Origin: Pantoea trifolii | Lineage (GTDB): Bacteria > Pseudomonadota > Gammaproteobacteria > Enterobacterales > Enterobacteriaceae | Reading direction: 5' to 3' | Assembly: GCF_024506435.1 (NCBI RefSeq) | Contig: NZ_JANIET010000003.1 | Location: 1-64,000, forward strand | Length of the DNA: 64,000 bases | Shown: positions 52,389-60,234 of the stretch, piece after piece | Position numbering within the stretch: position 1 is the first letter of the stretch | Layout of the letters: the number at the start of each line of letters is the position of its first letter | Program-made: the position numbers and the translations under genes | Notes under the pieces: generated by a model | Seen by the model: the letters and a program-made list of their open reading frames with translations, nothing else | Told to the model about the DNA's origin: nothing | The model's database searches: none

Positions 52389-53339
52389 CTAACGGTGGGT
52401 TACTGCCAACTGACGCGTGAAAAAGTGGTCGAGGTGATCCACCGCCTGATCGACGTACTCCGGGACGTCGTACATCTGATAATGGCGTGCGCCTGCGATT
52501 TCAAGGACCGGCTGAGCAGCTCGAACCAACCCAGCGAGTCGGTAACCATCTTCAAAAGAGCCGGTTGTCCCCGCAGAGTTTCCTGCAACGATAACTTGCA
52601 CCGGCTGTGTGAGCAGGATTTCCGCCAGATGGAAAGCATCGAAGCCAAGAATTAACGCATCACTCAAGTAATGGCGGCGATTAGTGGAGTTTGCGTGTTG
52701 TCCGCGCTCGGTTCGGTAGTAAGTGATAGCCTGCAGCATATCGATGTCCGCTATACCCGCTGCCTTGGCCTCGGCCAGCGTATCAGGGATCCATTGATGC
52801 AGTACCGGCGCAGCGCCGTGGGCTTCGTCTATCGCTTGCGCTGCTATGGTTTCCAGGAGACGGTTGAGGCCATCATCAGCTGCAACCATTTTTCGAAAAG
52901 CACTGCCGATATCGCTGGGTACCACGACCCCCAAGGCCTTTACGCGATGGTCTATCATCGTTCCGGCTGCTGCGTAACCGCCGCCGGCGCAAACGCCCAG
53001 CATGCCAATACGCCCGTCGTCAACCTGGTTCTGCCTAATCAGGAAATCGACGGCAGCGCGCAGATCGGCGATACGGGCCGCCGGACTTTCCAGATCACGT
53101 GGCTGGCCGGAACTCGCACCTTGATAGGCAGGGTCGAACGTTAGAACGATGAATCCCCGTGCTGCCAGCGCGCGCGCGTAGTTGGCGGCGATCTGTTCCT
53201 TAACGCTGCTACCCGGCCCGGTGATGACAAGCGCGGGATAGCGCTTCAAGGGATCCCCTGGGGGAGGCATGTACAGGTCGGCGGCGATGGCAAAAGTGTC
53301 ACGCGCAAAGGTGGTGGACCGGCATTGGACAGTGTTCAT
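52389..53339 (-). CDS. Alpha/beta hydrolase of the dienelactone-hydrolase/YcjY-like group
   Basis: A 316-residue hydrolase. The nucleophile elbow reads MLGVCAGGGYAA, with Cys where many esterases have Ser, as in dienelactone hydrolases and YcjY-like proteins. FDPAYQGASSGQPRDLESPA and the late AGARHYQMYDVPEYVDQAVD (with the His) support the family. Start 53339 (MNTVQCRS) is preferred to a long upstream frame. It is divergent from a MarR gene (110-bp gap) and has a higher G+C content than genes to its left. Confidence 0.83.
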   Translation of the reverse strand: MNTVQCRSTTFARDTFAIAADLYMPPPGDPLKRYPALVITGPGSSVKEQIAANYARALAARGFIVLTFDPAYQGASSGQPRDLESPAARIADLRAAVDFLIRQNQVDDGRIGMLGVCAGGGYAAAGTMIDHRVKALGVVVPSDIGSAFRKMVAADDGLNRLLETIAAQAIDEAHGAAPVLHQWIPDTLAEAKAAGIADIDMLQAITYYRTERGQHANSTNRRHYLSDALILGFDAFHLAEILLTQPVQVIVAGNSAGTTGSFEDGYRLAGLVRAAQPVLEIAGARHYQMYDVPEYVDQAVDHLDHFFTRQLAVTHR

Positions 53340-53375
53340 AGTGGTGTTTCCCAAGTAAAATACTATTGAAGATAA

Positions 53376-53429
53376 TATAGTACAATATGGAACTAGAATA
53401 TGTATAAACAATCTCAGTCATGTACTATA
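53376..53429. promoter_or_regulatory. Divergent promoter with inverted repeat (hydrolase/MarR)
   Basis: TATAGTACA (53376-53384) and TGTACTATA (53421-53429) are perfect 9-bp complements in the hydrolase-MarR gap. They are candidate half-sites for the MarR regulator. Confidence 0.5.
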
Positions 53430-53449
53430 AGTAAGTACGGGCGGAATGG

Positions 53450-53851
53450 ATGAGCGATGCTGCAAACATCTGGGCTCTGAACCACCGTGTACTTGGCCTC
53501 GTTATGAACGAATGCGCCGAACAACTTGCGTCGCTCAGGCTGGAAACGAAGGAATTTTTTGTACTTGGCGAAATTGAGCCGTGCCGCTATCCGGCCGAAC
53601 TTGCCAAACGTTTGATGTTGCCAAAGGCCAGCGTGACAGTTTATTTGCGCAACTTGGTTGCAAAAAAATTCGTTCGACGCGAGATCGATGAGGGAGACCT
53701 GCGCCGACACCGATTGGTGCTAACTTCAGAAGGCAGACGCACACTCGACGCAGCAACGTTGGCGCTGTCTTCAAGCTTCGAGAAGCGCCTGACGCGACTG
53801 AAGGCGCAGGAACGGGCTGAACTAGAACGTCTACTTTCAAAACTTGTGTGA
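53450..53851 (+). CDS. MarR-family transcriptional regulator
   Basis: A 133-residue winged-helix protein: CRYPAELAKRLMLPKASVTV is the recognition region, EIDEGDLRRHRLVLTSEGRR the wing, flanked by dimerisation helices. It is divergent from the alpha/beta hydrolase gene and shares a promoter region with a 9-bp inverted repeat. G+C-rich like its partner, suggesting that the pair arrived together from a different source. Confidence 0.82.
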   Translation: MSDAANIWALNHRVLGLVMNECAEQLASLRLETKEFFVLGEIEPCRYPAELAKRLMLPKASVTVYLRNLVAKKFVRREIDEGDLRRHRLVLTSEGRRTLDAATLALSSSFEKRLTRLKAQERAELERLLSKLV

Positions 53852-53901
53852 CAGAAGCCCGCCGTTGGCTGAGTGAATAAATGGGTCAACTCGTAGTTGA
53901 C

Positions 53902-54074
53902 CTGCTCTTCGGTGAATCGTGACTTTTTCATGGGCACCTCTCTTTTGAATCATCTTAAAATAACTCTGAGGCGTCATTTAAACCGGTAGATATTCAGTTA
54001 GTTGTGTCACACCTAACACCAGAAAATCTTCATCTAATTCAAATCCATCTGGGCAAATTCAGTGTGCCACTACA
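53902..54074 (-). pseudogene. IS3-family end remnant with orfA start
   Basis: On the minus strand ATG 53931 reads MKKSRFTEEQ, the N-terminus of many IS3-family (IS407-type) OrfA proteins, then homology ends. At 54049-54074 the bases GGGCAAATTCAGTGTGCC ACTACA match the right end of the complete IS3 element at 30083-30108 in 24 of 26 positions. The two may derive from different elements. The remnant abuts the HxlR gene, whose stop codon lies inside it. Confidence 0.65.
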
Positions 54075-54429
54075 CTCGCGCATCGTAGCTACGCTGGTGA
54101 TCCTGAATGGTGTTCGTGTTCTTGACTGTCCAGTCGAACAGTATCGAAAACGGTTCCTGTAATGACTGCCCGAGCGGCGTCAATGCATACTCGACGCCGA
54201 GCACGCGGCCATCCAACACCTTGCGAGTAACCATGCCGTTACGCTCCAGCTTACGCAGCGTCTGCGTCAGCACGCGTTGGGTGACGCCATCGAGGCGGCG
54301 CTTGATAGCATTGAATCGACGGGGCTCTCGCAATACCGTCAGCACCATCATCGACCATTTATCAGCGATCTGGTCGAGGATCACACGACTTGGGCAGTCG
54401 GCGCGGTAGATAGGGTCGGTCTCAAACAT
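54070..54429 (-). CDS. HxlR-family transcriptional regulator
   Basis: A 119-residue winged-helix protein of the HxlR type: YRADCPSRVILDQIADKWSM at the N-terminus with the conserved Cys12, then RFNAIKRRLDGVTQRVLTQT and RKVLDGRVLGVEYALTPLG. Some HxlR proteins (e.g. HypR) use this Cys to sense quinones or hypochlorite. It is divergent from the enoyl-CoA hydratase gene (102-bp gap), its likely target. The stop codon lies within the IS3-type end at 54049-54074, so the native C-terminus may have been trimmed. Confidence 0.85.
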   Translation of the reverse strand: MFETDPIYRADCPSRVILDQIADKWSMMVLTVLREPRRFNAIKRRLDGVTQRVLTQTLRKLERNGMVTRKVLDGRVLGVEYALTPLGQSLQEPFSILFDWTVKNTNTIQDHQRSYDARV

Positions 54430-54531
54430 TGGTATTCTCCGGCATCCTTAGGATGCTTAAGGTGCGTAATTGACGCCAAGTATCTAAATAGCACCATGAG
54501 CCTGATAGTCTACCCAACCAAGGAAACCGAA

Positions 54532-55365
54532 ATGCCCGATACCGAGTACAGCAGGCTTCACATTTCCCGCGCCAATGGCGTGGCGACGATCACGATCGAC
54601 AGCCCGCCGGTCAACGTTCTCGACGCCGTTTTAATGCGCGAGATGCGCTGCTTCCTTTTTTCCGTTCGCGCCGATGAAAGCACTAAAGTGCTTGTATTCC
54701 AGAGTGCGGATCCAGAGTATTTCATCGCCCACGTAGACATGACATTAATCGATGACCCGCACGCCTTCGACGAATTTGTTCGCCAAGCTCCAGCAGGTCT
54801 CAATCCGTTCCAGGCGTTCGGGGAACTGCTGCGTGAGCAGCCGCGGGTCACCATCGTCAAGCTCACTGGAGTGGCGAGGGGGGGCGGGGCTGAATTCGTC
54901 TCGGCGGCCGACATGGTATTCGCCTCAGAAGGACGGGCGGGACTTGCCCAATGCGAGGCGTTGATGGGCATCATACCAGGAGGCGGCGCCACGCAGTATT
55001 TGTCTGCCAGGATGACGCGCGGTCGCATGCTTGAGGTGATTCTGGGCGCCGATGTCATCAATGCGACCACAGCAGAGCGTTATGGATGGATTAACCGGGC
55101 TTTGCCTGCAGCGGAACTCGACGGGTTCGTTGATCGGCTCGCGCGAAACATCGCTGCGTTGCCCGAAGGCGTTATTGCTGCGGCCAAGCAGGCCGTGCCC
55201 CTGGCAGACTTGCGCGAAGGCTTTCTTCGTGAGAACGACCTTTGGGCCAGTCTGTTCGCCCGTCCCGCCGCCGAAAAACTCGTTCGCGGCGCGCTCAAGG
55301 CAGACGCGCAGACAAAAGACGGCGAAAGGAATCTGGAGGATTTACTTCGCCGACTGGACCTGTAG
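54532..55365 (+). CDS. Enoyl-CoA hydratase/isomerase family protein
   Basis: A 277-residue crotonase-fold protein: VATITIDSPPVNVLDAVLM at the start, the oxyanion-hole region GVARGGGAEFVSAADMVF and ALMGIIPGGGATQYLSARM. The C-terminal helix (NDLWASLFARPAAEKLVRGA) is normal. Catalytic acid/base residues are not conserved clearly, so hydratase activity is uncertain. ATG 54532 follows AAGGAAAC. It is divergent from the HxlR gene. G+C-rich, in contrast to the flanking plasmid DNA. Confidence 0.82.
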   Translation: MPDTEYSRLHISRANGVATITIDSPPVNVLDAVLMREMRCFLFSVRADESTKVLVFQSADPEYFIAHVDMTLIDDPHAFDEFVRQAPAGLNPFQAFGELLREQPRVTIVKLTGVARGGGAEFVSAADMVFASEGRAGLAQCEALMGIIPGGGATQYLSARMTRGRMLEVILGADVINATTAERYGWINRALPAAELDGFVDRLARNIAALPEGVIAAAKQAVPLADLREGFLRENDLWASLFARPAAEKLVRGALKADAQTKDGERNLEDLLRRLDL

Positions 55366-55507
55366 ATATGCCACGTCTGCAACTGAACCCGCCCCTCTTG
55401 AGAAACCGAGTTTTACAGGCGCGTTAAAAGCGATTTGCAGAATGAATGCCCAAAGAATCGATCAGCTTACTCGACGATAAGAAGGTGGTTTCCATAAGGT
55501 TGCTACT

Positions 55508-55563
55508 CCCCCCCAACACCTAACCTCTGCTTTATACTATAAGCAAACGTTAGGTGTTGGGGG
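55508..55563. repeat. Long perfect inverted repeat (hairpin)
   Basis: CCCCCAACACCTAAC (55510-55524) and GTTAGGTGTTGGGGG (55549-55563) are perfect 15-bp complements around a 24-nt loop that itself has a TGCTT/AAGCA stem. The ACCTAAC and GTTAGGT ends fit the inverse-core and core consensus of attC sites, but the whole is shorter than known attC. Could also be a terminator or an element end. Confidence 0.6.
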
Positions 55564-55695
55564 TTACGCCTGTCAGAGGATTGATGAAAGGATTCAATGT
55601 GCTGGCGTCGAAGCACGACACTCGCCCTTACTTAGGCCATAAAAAGCTTGTCGAATGTCTCAGGGCGTGAAGCGGACATTTACATATTTGTTCCA

Positions 55696-55721
55696 GTGGC
55701 CAAATTTAGTGCACCACTACA
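55696..55721. mobile_element. Isolated IS3-type right end
   Basis: GTGGCCAAATTTAGTGCACC then ACTACA matches the right end of the complete element at 30083-30108 in 23 of 26 positions. No transposase sequence is adjacent. Confidence 0.6.
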
Positions 55722-55884
55722 CTAACGTCGGGGGTGTACTAATCAAAATGGAACAGGTCAGTCAACCCTGCTAGCTTAAGTAAGCCACCGAGACCAAACA
55801 CATAGAAAGAGTTAGCAATTAAATAGTGATTAAAATCAGATTGTTATATATAACTAACTGTTAGCGTAATTCAGATATAACGAT

Positions 55885-57054
55885 GGATGTGTTATCGCCC
55901 GAAGTGCCACAGCAAAAAAATACGTCAAAATGGGCGCACCGTGGTTTCAGATTAAGGCGCAAGAATACCCCGAAAAGATTTATGTTTTCAGTAGCAACTA
56001 TGCCCTTTACCACTCGATGTCTCAGCGTGTAATGACCGCTCTTGAAGAGATCACACCAAGGGTTGAGCAATACAGTATTGATGAAATGTTTCTGGATCTG
56101 ACGGGCATAGACGGGTGCGAAAACTTTGAAGATTTCGGCCGACGTCTGCGTAAACACGTACTTGAAACTACGGGACTAACCGTAGGCGTGGGTATGGGCC
56201 CCACAAAAACACTGGCCAAATCGGCTCAATGGGCAAGTAAAGAGTGGAAACAATTCCGTGGAGTACTGGCGCTAACGCCCAGCAATCCAAAGCGCACCAC
56301 TACTCTTCTTGAAAATCAGCCTGTTGAGGAGATTTGGGGAGTTGGCCGGCGAATTGCTAAAAGACTAAACCTGCTGGGGATTGAAACCGCGCTCCATCTC
56401 TCACGCGCTCATCCTAAATTCATCCGTGACAACTTCAGCGTTGTTCTGGAGAGTACTGTGCGAGAGCTTAACGGCGAATCCTGCATACCCTTAGAAGAGC
56501 TTCCTCCAGCCAAGCAGCAAATCGTTTGTAGTCGTAGCTTCGGTGAACGCATCACAACGAAGTTTGCCATGCAGCAAGCACTTTGCCAGTACGCAACGCG
56601 TGCAGCAGAAAAACTACGCGGTGAACGTCAATACTGTAGCCATGTCAGCATGTTCATTCAAACGTCACCCCATGCACACAATGAGATCTACTATGGCAAC
56701 ACTGCAGGTATGAAGCTTTCGCTTCCTACGCAAGATACCAGAGAGATCATTGATGTTGCGATGAAGTCCCTTGATCAAATCTGGCTTGAAGGAAAAAGGT
56801 ATATGAAAGCCGGCGTCATGCTCGATGATTTTACGCCTAATGGAGTGAGCCAGTTGAATCTGTTCGATGAAAATCAACCTCGGCCCAACAGCGAAAAGCT
56901 CATGAAGGTTCTGGATGGTATCAACCAGTCCGGACTTGGCAATGTGTGGTTTGCTGGTCAGGGTGTCGATACAGAGTGGAAAATGAAACGTGAATTGTTG
57001 AGTAACGCCTGGACTACCAACTGGAACGAGATCCCTGTAGCCAGAGTGTATTAG
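55885..57054 (+). pseudogene. umuC: umuC 3' fragment (389 codons)
   Basis: Starts GCVIARSATAKKYVKMGAPW in the frame of umuC immediately after the island and runs to a normal stop. It has the Y-family palm motif YSIDEMFLDLTG with the second and third catalytic acids, VGVGMGPTKTLAKSAQWAS, the helix-hairpin-helix WGVGRRIAKRLNLLG and the beta-clamp motif QLNLFDE. With the 36 codons at 41234 it restores a UmuC of 425 residues. An internal ATG at 55930 could allow translation, but without the first catalytic Asp the product could not polymerise. Confidence 0.92.
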
Positions 57055-57574
57055 AGCCTGACAGCACGCTTTAGGATGAGATGCCCTTTGAGCGTAAATA
57101 GCCGGTCGCCAATTTAGCGGTACCTCCGCACTAGCAGATAATAATAGAGATAATTCATAACAGGGATTGAACCTATGACGTGGAGGCGATGATCAATGCA
57201 TCAGGATCATGGTTATAACCATTTTCAGTGAGCGCTAAACTTAACATCCGGTTTCTTTCGAGTTCCCAAGAAACAAGGGAAATCGAAATGTCGTTGAAAG
57301 GGGTTCACGCAATGAACTACACACCTGAAGTGTTTCCAATGTGAGAATCAATTCATCATGCACCATTGGCCTGGAATGACACTCATCTTCCAGGCCTGTT
57401 CAATCTGGTTGAAATTGTAAGAACGCTAAATGTCGGCGGGGCATTTTTGTAGACAGCTCCCTAAGTTCTCTAATGGTTTTAATTCGTTTCGACACCAGTT
57501 AGTACTTTTAACTCCCATCGTGACGCCATTACTCACATAACCCCATCTGAAATAGTTCTGTTCTACGTCTATGA
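57055..57574. other. Intergenic stretch after umuC, with hairpin
   Basis: 520 bp without a supported gene. At 57368-57396 is a perfect 9-bp stem GGCCTGGAA / TTCCAGGCC with an 11-nt loop, perhaps the terminator of a lost gene. Nothing else is recognised. Confidence 0.5.
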
Positions 57575-58450
57575 TCACTCCCAATAGGTGATAGATGTTT
57601 TGAGGGTAGCATCATGCTTCTGAACAGAACTAACACCAGACTTGGCATTGGGAGTGGTTATAGTTATACGCTGGTGTGCCAATATGCATTTACCCAATTC
57701 ATTCCACTCCTGGCACGTGGTCACTGTCTTCTCTATGGTGAAATAGGTCGCTGTAGAAGTTAAACTGAACTCTCTACCTGATTGATCATAGGAATAAATG
57801 TCCAATACTGACGCTGAGCGTTTCTGAAGGAGGCGTCTACTGGCATCATATTCATAGATTGTTTTAGCATTATCTGAACGAAAATTACTTCTTCTATCCG
57901 TGCTAAGTAACCGCTCAGTCGCATCGAAACGGTAAGATGTCTTCGCTACTCCAATTTGATTTAGATTTCCTGTCATTGCCTCAAATCTTTCGCCTGACTT
58001 ACTTATTACTCCATTTTCCCCTAATAAGATCACGCCCTCAACTTGCTGGCTAAAGAGTTCGGTTTTCTTTTTTGAGTCCGTATCATTCATGGCGTTATTA
58101 AACTTCAAATTTGTTTTCCAGCCATACTCTTTTTTGTTGATTTCGGCAGAGTAGGTCGCCGTTAGCACTCGACTTCCCGTTTGGTAGTTCTTTTCCTTAG
58201 CGAACTCTGCTTTTATCAATTCTCCGCAACGGCTGAAAATAGCTGAAACTGAACTGTGGATGAAACCATCACGGCTTTCGATGGTTAGTTTCATTGTTTT
58301 GGGAGTGTCAGCTGAAGGCTGCTCATCAAAGAGAATGAAATTATTCATCTTGTTATTTTGAACTTGCTGAGGTGAACACTCAGAGCTGCTCACGCCGAAA
58401 GTGAAGAGTGATAGAAGAGAAAGTAGAGCTGAAGTCTTTATCATTGCCAT
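57575..58450 (-). CDS. Secreted protein of unknown function
   Basis: A 291-residue protein with a signal peptide (TSALLSLLSLFTFGVSSSEC). Residues about 160-250 have a YD/RHS-like pattern of short beta repeats: YRFDATERLLSTDRRS, YEYDASRRLLQKRS, YSYDQSGREFSLTS. The early CSPQQVQ, a mid-chain SRCGEL and late TCQEWNELGKC Cys residues may form disulfides. ATG 58450 follows AGGA. No paralogue or partner is visible; it is transcribed alone toward umuC. I do not recognise a family beyond the YD-like repeats. Confidence 0.6.
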   Translation of the reverse strand: MAMIKTSALLSLLSLFTFGVSSSECSPQQVQNNKMNNFILFDEQPSADTPKTMKLTIESRDGFIHSSVSAIFSRCGELIKAEFAKEKNYQTGSRVLTATYSAEINKKEYGWKTNLKFNNAMNDTDSKKKTELFSQQVEGVILLGENGVISKSGERFEAMTGNLNQIGVAKTSYRFDATERLLSTDRRSNFRSDNAKTIYEYDASRRLLQKRSASVLDIYSYDQSGREFSLTSTATYFTIEKTVTTCQEWNELGKCILAHQRITITTPNAKSGVSSVQKHDATLKTSITYWE

Positions 58451-58940
58451 GAATCCATCCTGAACATTCCATTTGATAGGGCATTGTATCTATAAATTCA
58501 CTATTTCCAAGATTGGTTATAGGTCTGTAGAAGCAGAATAAAAATATGGAAACCCACGGTCTATTTGCCGCCATAAAATTGCACGAGTGAGTAGAGCAAT
58601 AACCTTGAATGTACGTAATCCTGATGAAAGACATTTAAGAAATCTTATCCAAAGGTTTGATAGGATAACAAGGTATCACTTCGCTTCAACTGGCGGGGGG
58701 AACGCAAATGCTCAAGGGAATTTCAATCTGAAATAAAAAACGAAACCCTATATTTTTCATAAACTTAACATTGAAATAACTATGGGTGATTTTGCGATTT
58801 TTCATCACGTAGTCTGAGTTAAGAGAAGAGGGCAGGGTGCAGCAAAAAGCATCACCATTGACTGAAAGGCGTTCGCTTATAGAAGAAAGAAGGCTGCTGA
58901 ATGAGCAATGATGAGTGGGATCAATATCTCATGCTCGGTA

Positions 58941-59001
58941 CAACTTTTTAAAGAATACCGTTAAAAGTTGCACGCAGCATCATAAGCTGTACACTGGCTG
59001 C
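58941..59001 (+). promoter_or_regulatory. parOP: parAB promoter and operator
   Basis: TTGCAC (58968) and TACACT (58990) at 16-bp spacing form a sigma-70 promoter just ahead of parA. Inverted repeats CAACTTTTTAA / TTAAAAGTTG (58941-58970) and GCAGC / GCTGC (58974 and 58997) overlap it, consistent with autorepression by ParA as in P1. The rest of the 575-bp gap 58451-59025 shows nothing else. Confidence 0.6.
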
Positions 59002-59025
59002 AAAAGTTACCAACGGAGCGGAGTA

Positions 59026-60234
59026 ATGAAAAGTAATTACGGTGGGGTAGACGTAACAGCGCGTAGGGCAAATGCCATGCTTCGCAGCATGAGTGATGAC
59101 ATCACTGATAGACGTAATGAATACGGCCTCGATCAGTATTACCAGACATTCACGCGAAATTCGGTAGCTAATCTACCTAAGCTTAGCCGCCGCGCTGTTG
59201 AACAAGCGGTAGAAGAAATGGAATCTAAAGGGCATGTGTTTGGCAAAAAGGACGCCGGTAATGCCAAGCACTATGCATTAACCATCCAGGATGTGGTTGA
59301 TATTTACGCTCATCGCAAAGTGCCAAAGTATCGCGATATTCATGCAGGCGAAGGTCCGTTTGTTGTGTTTGTGGTTAACCTTAAAGGTGGCGTATCAAAA
59401 ACAGTCACTACGGTCACCCTTGCTCATGGCCTGCGTGTTCACCCAGACCTATTACAATATGACCTGCGTACCCTGGTGATTGACCTTGATCCACAGGCAT
59501 CCAGCACCATGTTCCTTAATCACACGAATAGTATTGGCTCAATCGTCGAGACAGCAGCTCAGGCTATGTTGAACGATCTGGATGCTGAACAAATCAAAGA
59601 AGACATCATCAAGCCGACCATCATTCCTGGCGTGGATATCATCCCAGCTTCGATTGATGATGGCTTTATTGCTAGCCAATGGAATGACCTGGTTAATCAG
59701 CATTTACCGGGTGTTCTTCCCTCTGATGTATTGCGCCGGAATATTATTGATCGTGTTGGCCAGGACTATGACTTCATCTTTATTGATACGGGTCCGCATC
59801 TAGATGCCTTTATGCTTAACGCCATTGCCGCCAGCGATTTACTGTTAACGCCTACGCCGCCGGCACAGGTAGATTTTCACTCTACGCTGAAGTATCTGAC
59901 GCGCCTGCCCGAGATGCTTGAGCAGCTTGAGGAGGAGGGCATCACTCCCCGTATCAAAGGTAATATCGGTTTTATGTCGAAAATGACGTCTAAGCGGGAT
60001 CATGAAATGACGCATGGTCTGGCTCGTGATGTGTTTACTTCCTACATTCTCGACGCCTCACTACCGCGCCTTGATGGCTTTGAGCGTTGCGGTGAGAGTT
60101 TCGACACTATTGTCAGCGCAGATCCTCACTCTTATCCGGGTAGTGCTGAAGCCCTTAAGAATGCGAAACGCGAAGCTGAGCGTTTTACGCAAGCTGTATT
60201 TAAGCGAATTGAGTTTGTAAGAGGTATTAAGTGA
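59026..60234 (+). CDS. parA: P1-type plasmid partition ATPase ParA
   Basis: A 402-residue type Ia ParA. The N-terminal region has the HTH (LPKLSRRAVEQAVEEMESKG) used for operator binding; the deviant Walker A motif is NLKGGVSKTVTTVTLAHGL, Walker A' and B are in LVIDLDPQASSTMFL and YDFIFIDTGPHLDAFM. The C-terminal FERCGESFDTIVSADP matches P1 ParA closely. It positions plasmid copies with ParB and represses its own promoter. ATG 59026 has GGAG eight bases upstream; longer frames cover the promoter. Overlaps parB by four bases. Confidence 0.93.
   Translation: MKSNYGGVDVTARRANAMLRSMSDDITDRRNEYGLDQYYQTFTRNSVANLPKLSRRAVEQAVEEMESKGHVFGKKDAGNAKHYALTIQDVVDIYAHRKVPKYRDIHAGEGPFVVFVVNLKGGVSKTVTTVTLAHGLRVHPDLLQYDLRTLVIDLDPQASSTMFLNHTNSIGSIVETAAQAMLNDLDAEQIKEDIIKPTIIPGVDIIPASIDDGFIASQWNDLVNQHLPGVLPSDVLRRNIIDRVGQDYDFIFIDTGPHLDAFMLNAIAASDLLLTPTPPAQVDFHSTLKYLTRLPEMLEQLEEEGITPRIKGNIGFMSKMTSKRDHEMTHGLARDVFTSYILDASLPRLDGFERCGESFDTIVSADPHSYPGSAEALKNAKREAERFTQAVFKRIEFVRGIK

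Larger units (their letters stand above)
41342..55884. mobile_element. 14.5-kb island inserted in umuC
   Basis: The DNA between the two umuC fragments is an insertion: rejoining them restores a full gene of about 425 codons with no bases lost. The last bases before the insert are AATAATGAT and the last bases at its right end are ATATAACGAT, an imperfect direct repeat (GAT exact; AAYGAT overall), which fits either a short target duplication or attL/attR of site-specific integration. No integrase or intact transposase was found inside; IS3-type end remnants lie at 53902-54074 and 55696-55721. No convincing terminal inverted repeats were seen. The cargo is mainly electrophile and oxidant detoxification. 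Confidence 0.8.
55366..55884. other. Right end region of the umuC island, no gene
   Basis: 519 bp. It holds a long hairpin (55508-55563), an arm of the AAGCGGACAT repeat (about 55669-55681), an IS3-type right end (55696-55721), then about 160 AT-rich bp up to the junction with umuC. No coding frame is supported. Confidence 0.6.

Noticed and set aside
41342..55884. Island as a Tn7-like or Tn3-like transposon
   Set aside because: Neither typical Tn7 nor Tn3 ends, nor their transposase genes, are visible at the borders.
55930..57054. Treating the umuC 3' part as an independent gene starting at ATG 55930
   Set aside because: Homology begins 15 codons earlier, right at the island border, and the missing residues are found at 41234; it is a gene fragment.
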